Part shown: piece after piece, positions 17,236 to 24,244 of the stretch
Layout: each line of letters opens with the position of its first letter
How positions within the stretch are numbered: position 1 is the stretch's first letter
Source: Nocardioidaceae bacterium
Lineage (GTDB): Bacteria; Actinomycetota; Actinomycetes; Propionibacteriales; Nocardioidaceae
NCBI GenBank assembly: GCA_025934895.1
Contig: JAICWH010000018.1
Coordinates: forward strand, 1-36,326
Reading direction: 5' to 3'
DNA length: 36,326 bases
Notes under the pieces: generated by a model
Database searches by the model: none
Seen by the model: the letters and a program-made list of their open reading frames with translations, nothing else
Told to the model about the DNA's origin: nothing
Translations under genes and position numbers: made by a program

Positions 17236-18626
17236 CAGGTCAGGTCGCTCGTCGGGCCGTCGTACCCACGGTTGAGCTCCAGCGTCGCCGCCTCCCCGAG
17301 GCCGGTGCCGAAGGTAGCCCGCAGCTCGAGCTCCTCCTCGATCACGCCGACCAGCCGGCGTACGCCCTCCCGGATCCGCTCCGGCGTCGGGTAGCAGTAG
17401 GACAGCCGCATGCTCTGGCTGCCGAAACCGTCGGCGAAGAACGCCGTTCCGGGCACGAACGCCACCCGAGCGGTGACCGCCCGGGGCAGCATCGCCTTGG
17501 CGTCGAGGCCCGGCGGAAGGGTGAGCCAGACGTAGAACCCGCCGGTCGGGACGTTCCAGTGCGCGGCCGCGGGCATCATGTCCGAGAGCGCGCCGACCAT
17601 CGCGTCGCGGCGCTCGCGGTACATCTCCCGGAACTGCTTGACCTGGCCCAGCCAGTCGTGCTTCTCGAGGTACGCCGAGACCGCGAGCTGGGAGAACGAC
17701 GGGGGGCAGAGTGTCGCCGACTCCTGGGCGAGCACCAGCTTCTCGCGTACGGCGTGCGGGGCGAGCGCCCAGCCGACCCGGAACCCCGGCGCGAAGGTCT
17801 TGGAGAACGAGCCGAGGTAGATCACCCCGTCGGCCTCGTCGGCGCGCAGCGCGCGGTAGGGCTCCTCGTCGAAGCCGAGCAGGCCGTAGGGGTTGTCCTC
17901 GAGCACCAGCACGTCCGCGTCGCGGCAGATCTTCAGGATCTCCGGACGCCGCTCGCTGGACAGGGTGACCCCGGCGGGGTTGTGGTAGTTCGGGATCGTG
18001 TAGACGAACTTGATCCGTCGACCCGCGGCCTGCACGGTGGCGATCGCCTCCCGCAGCGCCGAGGGGACGAGCCCGTGCTCGTCCATCTCGACGTGCACCA
18101 CGTCGCACTCGTAGGCCTTGAAGACGCCGAGCGCGCCGACGTACGACGGAGCCTCGCAGATCACCACGTCTCCCGGGTCGCAGAAGATCCGGGTGACCAG
18201 GTCGACGGCCTGCTGGGAGCCGACCGTGACCACCACGTCGTCGGGGTGGGCCTCGATGCCCTCCAGGCGCATCACGTCGCAGATCTGGTCGCGCAGATGC
18301 GGGTCGCCCTGGCCGGAGCCGTACTGCATCGCGACGGTGCCGCGGGTGCTGACCAGGTCGGCGATCGCGTCGCCGACCACGTCGAGCGGGAGCCCGGAGA
18401 TGTTCGGCATCCCGCCGGCCAGCGAGACGACCTCGGGTCGGCTGGCGACGGAGAACAGGGCACGGATCTCCGAAGCCGTCATCCCCTGCGTGCGCGCGGC
18501 GTAGCGGTCGACATAGCTGTCCAGTCGGGTGCTGCCGCCTGGTCCCGGGCTGTTGCCGTGGGCGCGGCCCCGGACGGCGGGCCGCCCGGGTGGCGGGTCG
18601 CTGGGGCCTCGGTCGTGCTCGGACAT
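17235..18626 (-). CDS. PLP-dependent aminotransferase, class I/II (2-aminoadipate aminotransferase-like)
   Basis: A 463-residue fold-type I aminotransferase. Visible features are the NPAG motif (about 216-219), the LEDNPYG segment, the PLP-binding Lys276 in GSFSKTFAPGFRVGW, and the substrate Arg in MRLSYCYP. It resembles LysN/2-aminoadipate and MocR-type aminotransferase domains, but there is no GntR DNA-binding domain. The first 35 residues are disordered. Substrate unknown; location upstream of ddl hints at D- or branched amino acid supply, which is speculative. It starts at the ATG at 18626, with GAGGAG upstream. Confidence 0.85.
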   Translation of the reverse strand: MSEHDRGPSDPPPGRPAVRGRAHGNSPGPGGSTRLDSYVDRYAARTQGMTASEIRALFSVASRPEVVSLAGGMPNISGLPLDVVGDAIADLVSTRGTVAMQYGSGQGDPHLRDQICDVMRLEGIEAHPDDVVVTVGSQQAVDLVTRIFCDPGDVVICEAPSYVGALGVFKAYECDVVHVEMDEHGLVPSALREAIATVQAAGRRIKFVYTIPNYHNPAGVTLSSERRPEILKICRDADVLVLEDNPYGLLGFDEEPYRALRADEADGVIYLGSFSKTFAPGFRVGWALAPHAVREKLVLAQESATLCPPSFSQLAVSAYLEKHDWLGQVKQFREMYRERRDAMVGALSDMMPAAAHWNVPTGGFYVWLTLPPGLDAKAMLPRAVTARVAFVPGTAFFADGFGSQSMRLSYCYPTPERIREGVRRLVGVIEEELELRATFGTGLGEAATLELNRGYDGPTSDLT

Positions 18627-18698
18627 CAGTGTGGCTCCTCACCTCTTCCCTCCTAGGATGAGGCATGGAGGGCCCCGAGCCCTAGGAAGGGTCATGTG

Positions 18699-18731
18699 AT
18701 GGCGCTGCGTGTGGGTCTCGCCGATGGCTAG
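18699..18731 (+). other. possible 10-codon leader frame before the GNAT gene
   Basis: An ATG at 18699 opens a short frame encoding MALRVGLADG and ending at a TAG at 18729-18731. The GGAAGG at 18685-18690 is well placed for it. It overlaps both candidate starts of the GNAT gene and could couple translation to it. It may equally be chance. Confidence 0.25.
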
Positions 18732-19527
18732 GCGGCTGGCCCGGCTGACCCTGGACAACCTGTCCGACCTTCCCCTGGGCTGTGCCTCCTGCGCGTTCTG
18801 GGAGCTGGACGCCGTGCGCCGGCAGTGGGCCGACGAGGCCGGGGAGACGGCGTGCGAGAAGGAGGCCTGGGTCTCCCGCGCGCTGCTGGAGTGGGGGTCG
18901 TGCGGGCGGGTGGCCTACGTGGACGGGGAGCCGGCGGGCTACGTGCTGTTCGCCCCGGCGTCCTACTTCCCGGGCGCCGACGCGTTCGCGACGGCGCCGG
19001 TCAGCGAGGACGCGGTGCTGCTCGCGACCGCGATGGTGTTCCCCGCGTACGCCGGCGCGGGCCTCGGCCGGGTGCTGATGCAGACCGTCGTCAAGGACCT
19101 GGTGAAGCGCGGCGGCATCCGGGCCCTGGAGGCGATCGGCGACACCCAGGGTCCGGGTCGGCGGGACTGGGCGAGCCGCGCAGCGGACACCTACGGCGGG
19201 TGCGTGCTCCCCGCGGACTACCTGCTCCGGGTCGGGTTCAAGACCCAGCGGGCGCATCCTCGCTATCCGCGGATGCGACTCGAGCTGCGGACGGCGCTGA
19301 CCTGGCGCGACGAGGTGGAGAGCGCGCTGGAGCGGCTGCTGGGCGTCGTACGTCCCGTCCGGCAGCCGGCGACCGAGCCCTCGCCCCGGGTTGTGGGCGG
19401 TCGGGTCGTGGGGGCCGGGTCGGCGGAGGCTCAGGCCGCTCGGAGCGGTCGACCGCCTGACACGTCGGCTCGGGGCCGGTCGCGGCCGGTCAGGGGCGCC
19501 GGCGCAGTGCCTCGCGGAGCTCGCTGA
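18709..19527 (+). CDS. GNAT-family acetyltransferase
   Basis: A 272-residue protein with a GNAT fold in the first 190 or so residues. The acetyl-CoA site is recognisable in the strand LLATAMVFPAYAGAGLGRVLMQTVVKDL. An N-terminal CASCAFWE motif and a Cys at GGCVLPADYLL are typical of the GNAT protein found beside cwlM in actinobacterial origin clusters. The C-terminal 60 residues are Arg/Gly/Pro-rich and look disordered. The start is either the GTG at 18709 or the ATG at 18724; neither has a good ribosome site. Its 3' end overlaps the convergent cwlM by 38 bases. Substrate unknown. Confidence 0.82.
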   Translation: MWVSPMARRLARLTLDNLSDLPLGCASCAFWELDAVRRQWADEAGETACEKEAWVSRALLEWGSCGRVAYVDGEPAGYVLFAPASYFPGADAFATAPVSEDAVLLATAMVFPAYAGAGLGRVLMQTVVKDLVKRGGIRALEAIGDTQGPGRRDWASRAADTYGGCVLPADYLLRVGFKTQRAHPRYPRMRLELRTALTWRDEVESALERLLGVVRPVRQPATEPSPRVVGGRVVGAGSAEAQAARSGRPPDTSARGRSRPVRGAGAVPRGAR

Positions 19528-20677
19528 ACCGCAGCACGCCGGTCTGCGCGTCGTGGTCGGGGTCGAGGTAGACCCGCTGCACGGCGACCACGACCGCCTC
19601 GGCGATCACGTCGCGGAAGGTCGGGTCGGAGAGCCGGGCCGCGTCGCCGGGGTTGGTGAGGTAGCCCGCGTCGATGCGGACCGCGGGCATCCGGGTGCGG
19701 CGCAGCATGTCCCAGGTCTTGGCGTGCGAGCGCAGGTCACCGAGGTCGGTGCGAGCCACCACCTCACGCCGCACCAGCCCCGCGAACCGCTCGCCCACCG
19801 AGGACACCACGCCGTGTGCCTCCGAGCCGTAGAAGTAGGTGGAGACGCCCGCGGCGTCGGGGTTGGGAGAGCCGTCAACCTGCAGGCTGATGCACAGGTG
19901 CGCGTCGGTGCGGTTGGCGAACTCGGCGCGGTCCACCTCGGTCGACTCGGTGGCGCCACCGGTGTTGGTCAGGAACGCCTGCACGCCGGTGGCGACCAGC
20001 CGGCCCTCGATGCGACGGGCCAGGTCGACGGCGATCGCGTCCGCGTGCATCCGCATCCCGAGGTCGTCGAAGGACCCGACGCAGGGATCGATCACCACGA
20101 CCTTGCCGGTCAGCTGGGGCCCCTCGCGACGGATCCGCTCCTGCGAGCGCATCGCGTTGGGGCTGCCGCCGCGGACCATCGGAGCGAGACGGGACAGCGC
20201 CTTCAGGGTGGTCGGCCCACATGTCCCGTCTGCCGGCACTCCCACATTGCGCTGGAAGTCGCGCACCGCCTGCTCGGTCTGCTCACCGAACCGGCCGTCC
20301 ACCTTGCCCACCTTGAAGCCGAGGTCGAGCAGCCTCTGCTGCAGGGCCAGCACGTCGTCGCCGGCCAGCAGGTTCCCCGCGACGAACGTCAGGAGCCGGT
20401 CACCGAGCCGCCACCGGGCCTCCTCGAGAACCCGGTAGGTGCTCACCCCCACGACACCGTCGACGCTGAGCCCGCGCCGCTGCTGGAACGTCCGCACCGC
20501 TCGGTCGAGCCCTTCGTCGAACATGTCGCCGAGCGTGCCGTCGGCGGGCTCCTCGGCCAGGCCGAGCCGCCCCAGCCGGGAGCGGATCTCGCTCACTGCC
20601 CGACCGCGGTCGCCAAGGCGGTACGTCGGGGGGCGGTGCCGTCCGACGTGCGGGACGGGCATCGAGACCTCGGACAC
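19490..20677 (-). CDS. cwlM: CwlM-like peptidoglycan-binding pseudo-amidase
   Basis: A 395-residue protein with two peptidoglycan-binding domains (about 20-85 and 105-165) followed by an N-acetylmuramoyl-L-alanine amidase (Amidase_3) fold. The catalytic set is missing. The usual IDPGHGG is IDPCVG (196-201), the SIHAN strand is SLQVDG (264-269), and the late catalytic Glu is Asp in VRIDAGYLTN (about 333-342). There is no signal peptide, so it is probably cytoplasmic. In mycobacteria CwlM is a non-enzymatic, PknB-phosphorylated regulator of MurA and MurJ, and murJ lies 6 kb away. I start it at the GTG at 20677 (GGAGG upstream); the ATG at 20662 is the alternative. Confidence 0.88.
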   Translation of the reverse strand: MSEVSMPVPHVGRHRPPTYRLGDRGRAVSEIRSRLGRLGLAEEPADGTLGDMFDEGLDRAVRTFQQRRGLSVDGVVGVSTYRVLEEARWRLGDRLLTFVAGNLLAGDDVLALQQRLLDLGFKVGKVDGRFGEQTEQAVRDFQRNVGVPADGTCGPTTLKALSRLAPMVRGGSPNAMRSQERIRREGPQLTGKVVVIDPCVGSFDDLGMRMHADAIAVDLARRIEGRLVATGVQAFLTNTGGATESTEVDRAEFANRTDAHLCISLQVDGSPNPDAAGVSTYFYGSEAHGVVSSVGERFAGLVRREVVARTDLGDLRSHAKTWDMLRRTRMPAVRIDAGYLTNPGDAARLSDPTFRDVIAEAVVVAVQRVYLDPDHDAQTGVLRFSELREALRRRP

Positions 20678-20795
20678 GCGGCCTCCATCGGGGCAGTCAT
20701 CGAGCTGGACGGGGATGAGGGGGCTACTCAAACAGACGCGGAAGCAGGTGCCAAGACGAGCGCTCGTCGCGTGAGCGAAGTGGCGGCACCACAGG

Positions 20796-20829
20796 GGACG
20801 CCCGCGACCGAGCGTGGTCGCGGGCGTCC
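20796..20829 (-). terminator. strong hairpin terminator after trxA
   Basis: A perfect 14-base stem (20796-20809 with 20816-20829) closes a 6-base loop. It can extend by CACCAC/GTGGTG beyond a 3-base bulge. It lies 14 bases past the trxA stop. No T-tract follows, as is common in actinobacteria. Confidence 0.85.
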
Positions 20830-20843
20830 GTGGTGCTGGGTGC

Positions 20844-21170
20844 TCAGGACAGGTAGTCGGACAGCTCACCGAGAAGGGCGGCCTTGGGCTTGGCGCCGAC
20901 GATCTGCTTGACGAGCTCGCCGTTGGCGTAGACGTTGAGCGTCGGGATCCCGGTGACCCGGTAGGTCGCTGGCGTGACCGGGTTCTCGTCGACGTTCATC
21001 TTCACGAACGTCAGCTTCTCCCCGTGCTCGGCGGCGATCTCTTTCAGGATCGGGTCCACCTGGCGGCACGGCCCGCACCACTCGGCCCAGAAGTCCACCA
21101 GGACGGGCTTGTCGGACTTCAGCACTGAGGTGTCGAAGTCGGCATCGGTGACTGCTTGCATCTCGGCCAC
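20844..21170 (-). CDS. trxA: thioredoxin
   Basis: A 108-residue thioredoxin that reduces protein disulfides with electrons from TrxB. The active site WCGPC is at 31-35, in [18 protein letters not shown], and the cis-proline segment is [14 protein letters not shown] chose the GTG at 21170 because AAGGAG lies 6 bases upstream; the ATG at 21161 is possible. An SigR-type promoter lies 61-88 bases upstream, so trxA can be expressed independently of trxB. A strong hairpin follows the gene. Confidence 0.96.
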   Translation of the reverse strand: MAEMQAVTDADFDTSVLKSDKPVLVDFWAEWCGPCRQVDPILKEIAAEHGEKLTFVKMNVDENPVTPATYRVTGIPTLNVYANGELVKQIVGAKPKAALLGELSDYLS

Positions 21171-21230
21171 GAGGTGCTCCTTCTGCTCCGGAGGGGGATT
21201 CTGCGGTCCAGCTCTTGCGCTGCCTCGATG

Positions 21231-21258
21231 CAACACGACCGCACCGACATTTCTTCCC
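21231..21258 (-). promoter_or_regulatory. SigR/SigH-type promoter of trxA
   Basis: On the minus strand GGGAAG (21258-21253), an 18-base spacer and GTTG (21234-21231). The SigR/SigH consensus is GGGAAT-N18-GTT; only the last base of the -35 differs. Confidence 0.7.
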
Positions 21259-21296
21259 CCGACGTCGCCGGCCGACCGTGAGCGAGAGTGACCCGG

Positions 21297-21326
21297 GGTC
21301 ACCGACGGTCACCGACGGTCACCGGC
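21297..21326. repeat. three 10-base direct repeats of GGTCACCGAC
   Basis: Two exact copies and one with GGC at its end, spaced exactly 10 bases, between trxB and trxA. A GTGACC/GGTCAC inverted repeat (21288-21302) overlaps the first copy. Helical-turn spacing suggests a protein-binding array, possibly for an OmpR-family regulator (inference). Confidence 0.7.
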
Positions 21327-21348
21327 CGTCACGACATGGGGAAGGAGG

Positions 21349-22398
21349 TCAGGCGCCGGCGGTCTGCACCTGCTCGGTCAGCTCCTCGGACTCCTCGACC
21401 GCCTTGACGCTGGCCTCGGCCTCGCCGGCTGTGGATGCCTCGTGGTCCAGGGCCGCCAGGAACCGCTCGGCGTCCAGGGCCGCCGCACAGCCGGTGCCAG
21501 CCGCGGTGACGGCCTGCCGGTAGTGGTGGTCGACCAGGTCACCGCAGGCGAAGACGCCCGGGAGGTTCGTGCGGGTCGACGGATGCTTTACCAGGACGTA
21601 GCCGTTCTCGTCGAGTTCCACCTGGCCGCCCAACAGCTCCGAGCGCGGGTCGTGGCCGACGGCGATGAACAGCCCGGTCACGTCCAGGAGGCGCTTCTGC
21701 CCGGTGAGGGTGTCGACCAAGGTCACGCCGGTGAGCCTGTCATCACCGTGGATGGCCTCGACGGCGGAGTTCCAGGCGAACTCGATCTTCGGCTCGGCGA
21801 AGGCGCGGTCCTGCATGATCTTCGAGGCTCGCAGCTCGTCGCGACGGTGGACCACGGTGACCGTGGCCGCGAACCGTGCCAGGAACGTGGCTTCCTCGAG
21901 GGCGGAGTCGCCGCCTCCGACGACAGCGATGTGCTGGTCGCGGAAGAAGAAGCCGTCACAGGTGGCGCACCAGGACACGCCGTGGCCGGAGAGCCGGTCC
22001 TCGCCCTCGAGGCCGAGCCGTCGGTAGCCGGAGCCGGTGGACAGGATCACCGACCGGGCGCGGTGCTGGGTGCCGGCGCCGTCGGTGACTACCTTGACCT
22101 CACCGGTCAGGTCGACTGCGGTCACGTCGTCGGAGACCAGCTCGGCACCGAAGCGCTCGGCCTGGGCTCGCATCTCGTCCATCAGCTGCGGACCCATGAT
22201 GCCGTCCCGGAAGCCTGGGAAGTTCTCCACCTCGGTGGTGTTCATCAAGGCGCCACCGGCGGTCACCGAGCCCTCGAACACGAGCGGCGCGAGGTTCGCG
22301 CGCGCGGCGTAGACGGCTGCCGTGTAGCCCGCCGGTCCCGAGCCGATGATGACGACGTCGCGGATCTTGGACCCACCGTCGGTGCTGGCACTGGTCAT
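21349..22398 (-). CDS. trxB: thioredoxin reductase (NADPH)
   Basis: An FAD enzyme that passes electrons from NADPH to thioredoxin. It has 349 residues. The FAD motif GSGPAG is at 19-24, and the redox-active CATC (Cys144, Cys147) is in [11 protein letters not shown]. The NADPH-binding [10 protein letters not shown] is at about 161-170, followed by [16 protein letters not shown] near the C-terminus closes the second FAD site. A 30-residue acidic tail follows the conserved fold. It starts at the ATG at 22398, with an SigR-type promoter upstream. A 178-base gap separates it from trxA. Confidence 0.97.
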   Translation of the reverse strand: MTSASTDGGSKIRDVVIIGSGPAGYTAAVYAARANLAPLVFEGSVTAGGALMNTTEVENFPGFRDGIMGPQLMDEMRAQAERFGAELVSDDVTAVDLTGEVKVVTDGAGTQHRARSVILSTGSGYRRLGLEGEDRLSGHGVSWCATCDGFFFRDQHIAVVGGGDSALEEATFLARFAATVTVVHRRDELRASKIMQDRAFAEPKIEFAWNSAVEAIHGDDRLTGVTLVDTLTGQKRLLDVTGLFIAVGHDPRSELLGGQVELDENGYVLVKHPSTRTNLPGVFACGDLVDHHYRQAVTAAGTGCAAALDAERFLAALDHEASTAGEAEASVKAVEESEELTEQVQTAGA

Positions 22399-22474
22399 CG
22401 TGTGTGATGCTCGCTTCCGTTCGCTGGTCACCGGCGGTCCGCCGGACGTTCGGGGCCTGCCGGACCCGGTGCGT

Positions 22475-22504
22475 ATCAACGGCACTGGGGGCTCCAGCAT
22501 TCCC
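22475..22504 (-). promoter_or_regulatory. SigR/SigH-type promoter of trxB
   Basis: On the minus strand GGGAAT (22504-22499), exactly 18 bases, then GTTGAT (22480-22475). This is a full match to the thiol-oxidative-stress consensus GGGAAT-N18-GTT of Streptomyces SigR and mycobacterial SigH. It lies about 75 bases upstream of the trxB start. Confidence 0.82.
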
Positions 22505-22646
22505 CATCCGTCTTGAGCACGCCGACCACTCAGACGGGCAGTTGCGCGCCGTGATGCCCGCTTCAGGGGGAAAAGTCCCTTCCGTGCGCCGGACCTGCCC
22601 GTCCGAACGGCCGCCGCCTCATGATGTGGGGGCAAGGTGCCAGCAT

Positions 22647-22669
22647 CTCGGCGCGTGGTGCCCGCCGAG
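22647..22669 (-). terminator. hairpin after the anti-sigma gene
   Basis: CTCGGCG (22647-22653) pairs perfectly with CGCCGAG (22663-22669) around a 9-base loop, directly after the stop codon at 22671. It would end the DUF6049-murJ-sigM transcript before the trxB promoter. Confidence 0.55.
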
Positions 22670-22670
22670 G

Positions 22671-23468
22671 TCACCGCGTGGGGGCGCGAACGGTGGTGGA
22701 GGCGGCCGGGGTGCGGGGGTCGGCGCAGGAGTACACCCGGGCCGCCTGACGCCCGTTCTCGGGCCGCCCGAGCACCAGCGTGGCGCGGCGCCCGTCGAGG
22801 TGCACGCCGAGCAGCTCCTCTCCTGGGTGCCGGACGGGCGGTACGCAGGTGGACCCCGCGGGGAGTCCGGCCGGCAGCGGGCGGGCTCGGTCGACGAGCC
22901 GCTGGATGTCGTGGGTGAGACTCAGCGTCCGCAGCGGCGGTCCGGCGGCCGAGACGGCCATCGAGCGGCCGGCGGACGGCTCGGGCGCGGAGCCGGTGTC
23001 GGACGGTGCGTGACCGGGACCGACGACGGACGGCCCTACCACCTCCGGGGCGCTCGGACGACGGGCGCTGTCGCCGGCGCCGGTGTGAGCGGTCCTGGTG
23101 GAGGGCGCGCTGCCCGAGGTGCTGTGCTGGCCGGTGCCTCCTCCCAGGCCGAAGCCACCGGTGGCGACCGCTCCGCCGGCGAGCGCGATCACACACAGGG
23201 CCGCGGCGGCCACCAGGACATTGGGCCACCGGCGCGCGCGTCGCACAGCCAGCTCGTCTCGAGGAGTGTCCGCCTCCACCCGCGGGGCGAGCAGGCCCTC
23301 CAGGACCGTGTCGAGCCGGGCCGCCACGTCCGCTGGGATCGTCGCCGGCCCGCCGGTGTCCTGGCTCGGGTCCTCGGCGGACGCGCGGCGCCCGAGGTCG
23401 TCCTCGGCGCGGGCGGCGGCGGAGAGCGCCCGGCGCACCTGCTCCTCCTGCTCAGGTGTCACTCTCAC
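22671..23468 (-). CDS. membrane anti-sigma factor of the SigM-like sigma factor
   Basis: A 265-residue protein with a cytoplasmic N-terminal part of about 80 residues, one membrane helix (about 83-104, [19 protein letters not shown]) and an extracytoplasmic domain of 160 residues. The outer domain begins with a Ser/Gly/Pro-rich linker and has two Cys residues in its C-terminal half. There is no HxxxCxxC zinc motif. It overlaps the sigma gene by 4 bases, as expected for a sigma/anti-sigma pair; its position matches the SigM anti-sigma of mycobacteria. It starts at the GTG at 23468 or, with better ribosome-site spacing, at 23462. The function is inferred from topology and position. Confidence 0.75.
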   Translation of the reverse strand: MRVTPEQEEQVRRALSAAARAEDDLGRRASAEDPSQDTGGPATIPADVAARLDTVLEGLLAPRVEADTPRDELAVRRARRWPNVLVAAAALCVIALAGGAVATGGFGLGGGTGQHSTSGSAPSTRTAHTGAGDSARRPSAPEVVGPSVVGPGHAPSDTGSAPEPSAGRSMAVSAAGPPLRTLSLTHDIQRLVDRARPLPAGLPAGSTCVPPVRHPGEELLGVHLDGRRATLVLGRPENGRQAARVYSCADPRTPAASTTVRAPTR

Positions 23469-24244
23469 TCACCTCCTGGCTCGGTCGTGGATCCCTGCGT
23501 GGTGGCTGGAGTCGCGGGTGGTGCCGGTGCTCTTCGTCGTGCGGGTCCGACGCGCGGGCCGGACCGCGGGTTCCCCGGCTCGCCGGGGTCAGGGTTGCCC
23601 GGTACAGGATCGCGGAGCGGGGCATCGGGCGGAGTCGGGTCCGACACCCGCCTGGTCCGGTGCTCGAGCAGGAGCGGCAGCAACCGGGCGCGGCCCCGTG
23701 AGCAGCGGCTCTTCACGGTGCCCGGTGCGCACTGGAGGATGTCGGCGGCGTCCTGGACGGAGTAGCCCTCCATGTCGACCAGCACCAGAGCCGCCCGCTG
23801 GTCCAGTGGGAGCGCCGCCAGGGCGGTGAGTACGGCGGCCCGCCGTTCGTGGTCCACGGCCAGGTCCGCGGGGTCCACGACGGCAGCCGACGGGCTCACC
23901 GAGGCGGCGAGGGTGCGCGGGTCGAGGTCCTCACTCAGCGCGTCCGGCAGCGGTTCGGCCCGTCGTACCTTGCGGCGGCGCAGCCGGTCCAGGCAGGAGT
24001 TGACGACGATCCGGTGCAGCCACGTGGTCACGGCTGAGTCGCCACGGAAGGAGTCGGCCCGCCGGAACGCCGCGACCATCGCGTCCTGGAGCGCGTCGGC
24101 TGCCTCCTCCCGGTCGCCGGTGGTGCGCAGCGCGATCGCCCACAGCCGATCCCGGTGCCGGGCGAACAGGATGCCGAACGCAGCGGTGTCGCCCGCGACA
24201 TGAGCCAGCAACAGGGCTCGGTCGTCAGGCTCCTCGGCGCTCAT
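23465..24244 (-). CDS. sigM: ECF RNA polymerase sigma factor, SigM-like
   Basis: A 259-residue group 4 sigma factor. Region 2 is at about 22-92, with DALQDAMVAAFRRADSFRGDSAVTTWLHRIVVNSCLDRLRR. Region 4 is at about 135-190, with LPLDQRAALVLVDMEGYSVQDAADIL and the recognition helix CAPGTVKSRCSRGRARL. A Pro/Arg-rich tail of about 60 residues follows region 4 and is longer than usual. The ATG at 24244 overlaps the pseudokinase stop (ATGA), and the anti-sigma gene overlaps its 3' end. The name SigM is given by synteny with the trxB-rsmA-sigM-murJ cluster of mycobacteria and streptomycetes. Its target promoters are not known from sequence. Confidence 0.9.
   Translation of the reverse strand: MSAEEPDDRALLLAHVAGDTAAFGILFARHRDRLWAIALRTTGDREEAADALQDAMVAAFRRADSFRGDSAVTTWLHRIVVNSCLDRLRRRKVRRAEPLPDALSEDLDPRTLAASVSPSAAVVDPADLAVDHERRAAVLTALAALPLDQRAALVLVDMEGYSVQDAADILQCAPGTVKSRCSRGRARLLPLLLEHRTRRVSDPTPPDAPLRDPVPGNPDPGEPGNPRSGPRVGPARRRAPAPPATPATTQGSTTEPGGE

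Noticed and set aside
15087-18656. Several long plus-strand open frames opposite plsC, ddl and the aminotransferase
   Set aside because: They mirror the codon bias of the minus-strand genes, have no domain and no ribosome sites.
22671-23468. Zinc-binding anti-sigma (ZAS) domain
   Set aside because: No HxxxCxxC motif is present in the N-terminal part, so redox sensing through zinc is not supported.
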